DNA of 64,000 nt from Paenibacillus durus ATCC 35681. Its GTDB lineage: Bacteria > Bacillota > Bacilli > Paenibacillales > Paenibacillaceae. The stretch is from positions 3,596,001 to 3,660,000 of the forward strand of contig NZ_CP011114.1 of NCBI RefSeq assembly GCF_000993825.1. Direction: 5' to 3'. This document shows, piece by piece, positions 62,669 through 64,000 of this stretch (position 1 is the first letter of the stretch; each line of letters opens with the position of its first letter). The position numbers and the translations under genes are program-made. The notes under the pieces were generated by a model. It was given only the letters and a program-made list of their open reading frames with translations, did not search any database and was not told the origin of the DNA.

Positions 62669-63280
62669 TTATTTCACCAGCAATCTTGTGTTGGCGATAT
62701 ACAGCAGATCCCCTGGGCCTATCCTATGAGGCGTCCCGCTCTCGAGCTTGTCAACAGAGCTTTTCTTCGCCGCGCGCAGTCCGGTTCCGCTTCTGGAATC
62801 GACATCCTCCACGTACCATTCGCTGCCTACCCGGTTAAGGACCGCATGCTCCGCGCTGACCAGCGAAGCATACTCGCTGTCCGCCAGATCGATATCCGCC
62901 TCCTGGCGGGCATTCGTTTTCCCGATCAGCAGCGAAATCTCTCCTTTGATGTACCACTCTTTGAGCGGATCGCCGTCGTCATCAAGCAGAACAAGCTTGA
63001 TCACCTCCTGTACCGGAGGACGTGCCGCCTGCCGAGGGCGCGGCTTCTTATTCGTCACCGTCTTGCCGGCATCCACAGCTTCAACGCCCCTAGCATCTGT
63101 CGCCCTGCGTCTGCCCAAATACAGATACAGCAACACGCAACACGCAGCCCCTGCAACTACCCCAACCTTCAACGGGTAAAAATCGGGTCTGCGGAACACT
63201 TGTATGGCAGTGGCCGCGATCAATCCCCAAATGATGACGTCCAGTATGAACAGCCAAATGACCCTGACCGATTTGACCAA
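62669..63280 (-). CDS. membrane FHA-domain protein
   Basis: 203 residues from a TTG at 63280 with AAAGGAG eight bases upstream. Two membrane helices (VIWLFILDVIIWGLIAATAI and VGVVAGAACCVLLYLYLG) precede a basic linker and a cytosolic FHA domain (~115-200) with LLIGKTNARQEADI, VSAEHAVL and DVDSRSGTGLR. The usual IGR is IGK here. It would bring phosphothreonine recognition to the membrane. Confidence 0.86.
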   Translation of the reverse strand: MVKSVRVIWLFILDVIIWGLIAATAIQVFRRPDFYPLKVGVVAGAACCVLLYLYLGRRRATDARGVEAVDAGKTVTNKKPRPRQAARPPVQEVIKLVLLDDDGDPLKEWYIKGEISLLIGKTNARQEADIDLADSEYASLVSAEHAVLNRVGSEWYVEDVDSRSGTGLRAAKKSSVDKLESGTPHRIGPGDLLYIANTRLLVK

Positions 63281-63312
63281 GTCAATCTCTCCTTTGCTCC
63301 GGAAATCCGCTG

Positions 63313-63765
63313 TTATTTGCGGAATCCGAAAAATTGATTGAACAGTCCGTCAGCATTCACTGGGCCTCCGGCTTTCTTGCCGGAAGCTCCCGGCGTGCCC
63401 TTTCCGGTCTTTGGGTGAAAGCCGAAAAACTTCTCAAATTCCTCCGCCATGGCAGCCGGGTCCGGAGCTGCATATGATTTCGGCTTCGCGCTTCCGGTCC
63501 GGCCGCCGCCGCTGCGGGTTCGGCCGCCTTCCGCCTGTTTCCCCGCTTCCTGACCCTGCTCCATCCTGACATCGTATGCCTGCCGCGAGGCTTCGCTGCG
63601 CAGCGTCTCATAGGCCTCATGAATCTGCTTAAACTTCTGCGCCGCTTCCTTGCTTCCCTGATTCGTATCCGGATGATATTTTTTAGCGAGCTTACGGTAA
63701 GCCCGTTTGATTTCTGCTTCCGAAGCATCCCGGCCGACATCGAGCAGTTCATAGTAATCCGCCAT
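63313..63765 (-). CDS. DnaJ-type J-domain protein with FFGF motifs
   Basis: 150 residues from the ATG at 63765 (GGGGAGAG upstream). The J domain (1-70) has the HPD motif in [11 protein letters not shown] Gly/Arg/Lys linker follows, and two FFGF motifs occur (EKFFGFHPK and, at the very end, NQFFGFRK). It lacks the zinc and peptide domains of housekeeping DnaJ. Together with the Hsp70-like ATPase of the same operon it likely forms a dedicated pair; the FFGF motifs could be docking sites. Confidence 0.87.
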   Translation of the reverse strand: MADYYELLDVGRDASEAEIKRAYRKLAKKYHPDTNQGSKEAAQKFKQIHEAYETLRSEASRQAYDVRMEQGQEAGKQAEGGRTRSGGGRTGSAKPKSYAAPDPAAMAEEFEKFFGFHPKTGKGTPGASGKKAGGPVNADGLFNQFFGFRK

Positions 63766-63801
63766 GCCTTGTCTCTCCCCTTCATTTCTTGCGCGGATTA
63801 G

Positions 63802-63843
63802 GAAGCCCGCATTTCCCAATCTGAGGTGGGGAATACGGGCTTC
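63802..63843 (-). terminator. hairpin between the partial gene and the J-protein gene
   Basis: GAAGCCCG and CGGGCTTC plus inner ATTTCCC/GGGGAAT form a strong stem without a U-run on the minus strand. It may be a weak terminator or an mRNA-processing point that lets the upstream gene be expressed more. Confidence 0.55.
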
Positions 63844-63900
63844 TGTTAAGACAACCCTATCCGCTGCCCTAAGGCATTAGCTGTATAACGGAATGCGAGA

Positions 63901-64000
63901 TTATACCGCGTAGCCGCCGTCGATCTTTGCCAGCTCGGTCTTGTCTTTTTTCTGTTTAATGAAGATCGAGAATGTACCCACTCCTTCGGTGTCGCCGAAG
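63901..64000 (-). CDS. C-terminal end of a gene at the window edge, tube or tail candidate
   Basis: Only the last 32 codons are visible: FGDTEGVGTFSIFIKQKKDK, a short strand-turn and GGYAV before TAA. The strand pattern and place, just upstream of the phospho-signalling and hub genes and followed by a stabilising hairpin, would suit an abundant tube or tail protein. This is a guess from a fragment. Confidence 0.45.
   Translation of the reverse strand, partial: FGDTEGVGTFSIFIKQKKDKTELAKIDGGYAV

Overview
The window looks like chromosomal DNA of a spore-forming, low-to-mid GC Gram-positive bacterium, most probably Paenibacillus. Grounds: an LtaS-type lipoteichoic-acid synthase, a YheC/YheD-type spore ATP-grasp protein, a YjcZ-type mini protein, a DUF438/DUF1858 pair, an Fnr box of Bacillus type, a purine riboswitch, AGGAGG-type ribosome sites and many GTG/TTG starts. 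No rRNA, tRNA, CRISPR array or intact transposase gene was seen.

Layout. 1-9.4 kb: cell-envelope genes (a polytopic membrane protein cut by the window edge, LtaS), glycerate kinase, a decayed epimerase gene, an ECF sigma factor with its membrane partner and a textbook ECF promoter, a DUF1003 protein, and a FabF-type ketosynthase divergent from an MmyB-type regulator. 9.5-17.2 kb: acetyltransferases, a YczE-type membrane protein, an amidohydrolase behind a guanine-class riboswitch of apparent ON design, a beta-hydroxyacid dehydrogenase, a 1.1 kb non-coding stretch with an array of small hairpin repeats, and a four-gene operon of small unknown proteins. 17.2-23.5 kb: an AT-rich island with a secreted peptide and a MacB-like ABC exporter. 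It is inserted in an MFS gene and bracketed by 251-bp direct repeats at about 97% identity.

23.5-41.4 kb: a DUF438/DUF1858 operon behind an Fnr box; a nucleotidyltransferase and three family-2 glycosyltransferases; a giant 3338-residue protein made of about 300 decapeptides (29.1-39.2 kb); and, divergent from it, YheC/D and phosphatidylserine decarboxylase. The giant protein and the sugar genes plausibly build a glycosylated fibre on the spore or cell surface. 41.5-49.1 kb: a TumE-like toxin-antitoxin pair, phosphoglycerate mutase, AraC and MocR regulators, an FMN-barrel protein, an aminotransferase and YjcZ.

49.3-64 kb: one long minus-strand operon that looks like part of a contractile injection apparatus with phospho-signalling control. 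It has two VgrG/gpD-type hubs (one frameshifted, one truncated), a DUF4280 PAAR-like tip, an Imm11-like protein, probable structural proteins, an Hsp70-like ATPase, a DnaJ-type J-protein, two FHA proteins, an active PP2C and a PP2C-like protein that has lost its metal-binding aspartates. The sheath and tube are not seen in full; a partial gene at the right edge may be a tube or tail component. This is the most unusual system in the window.
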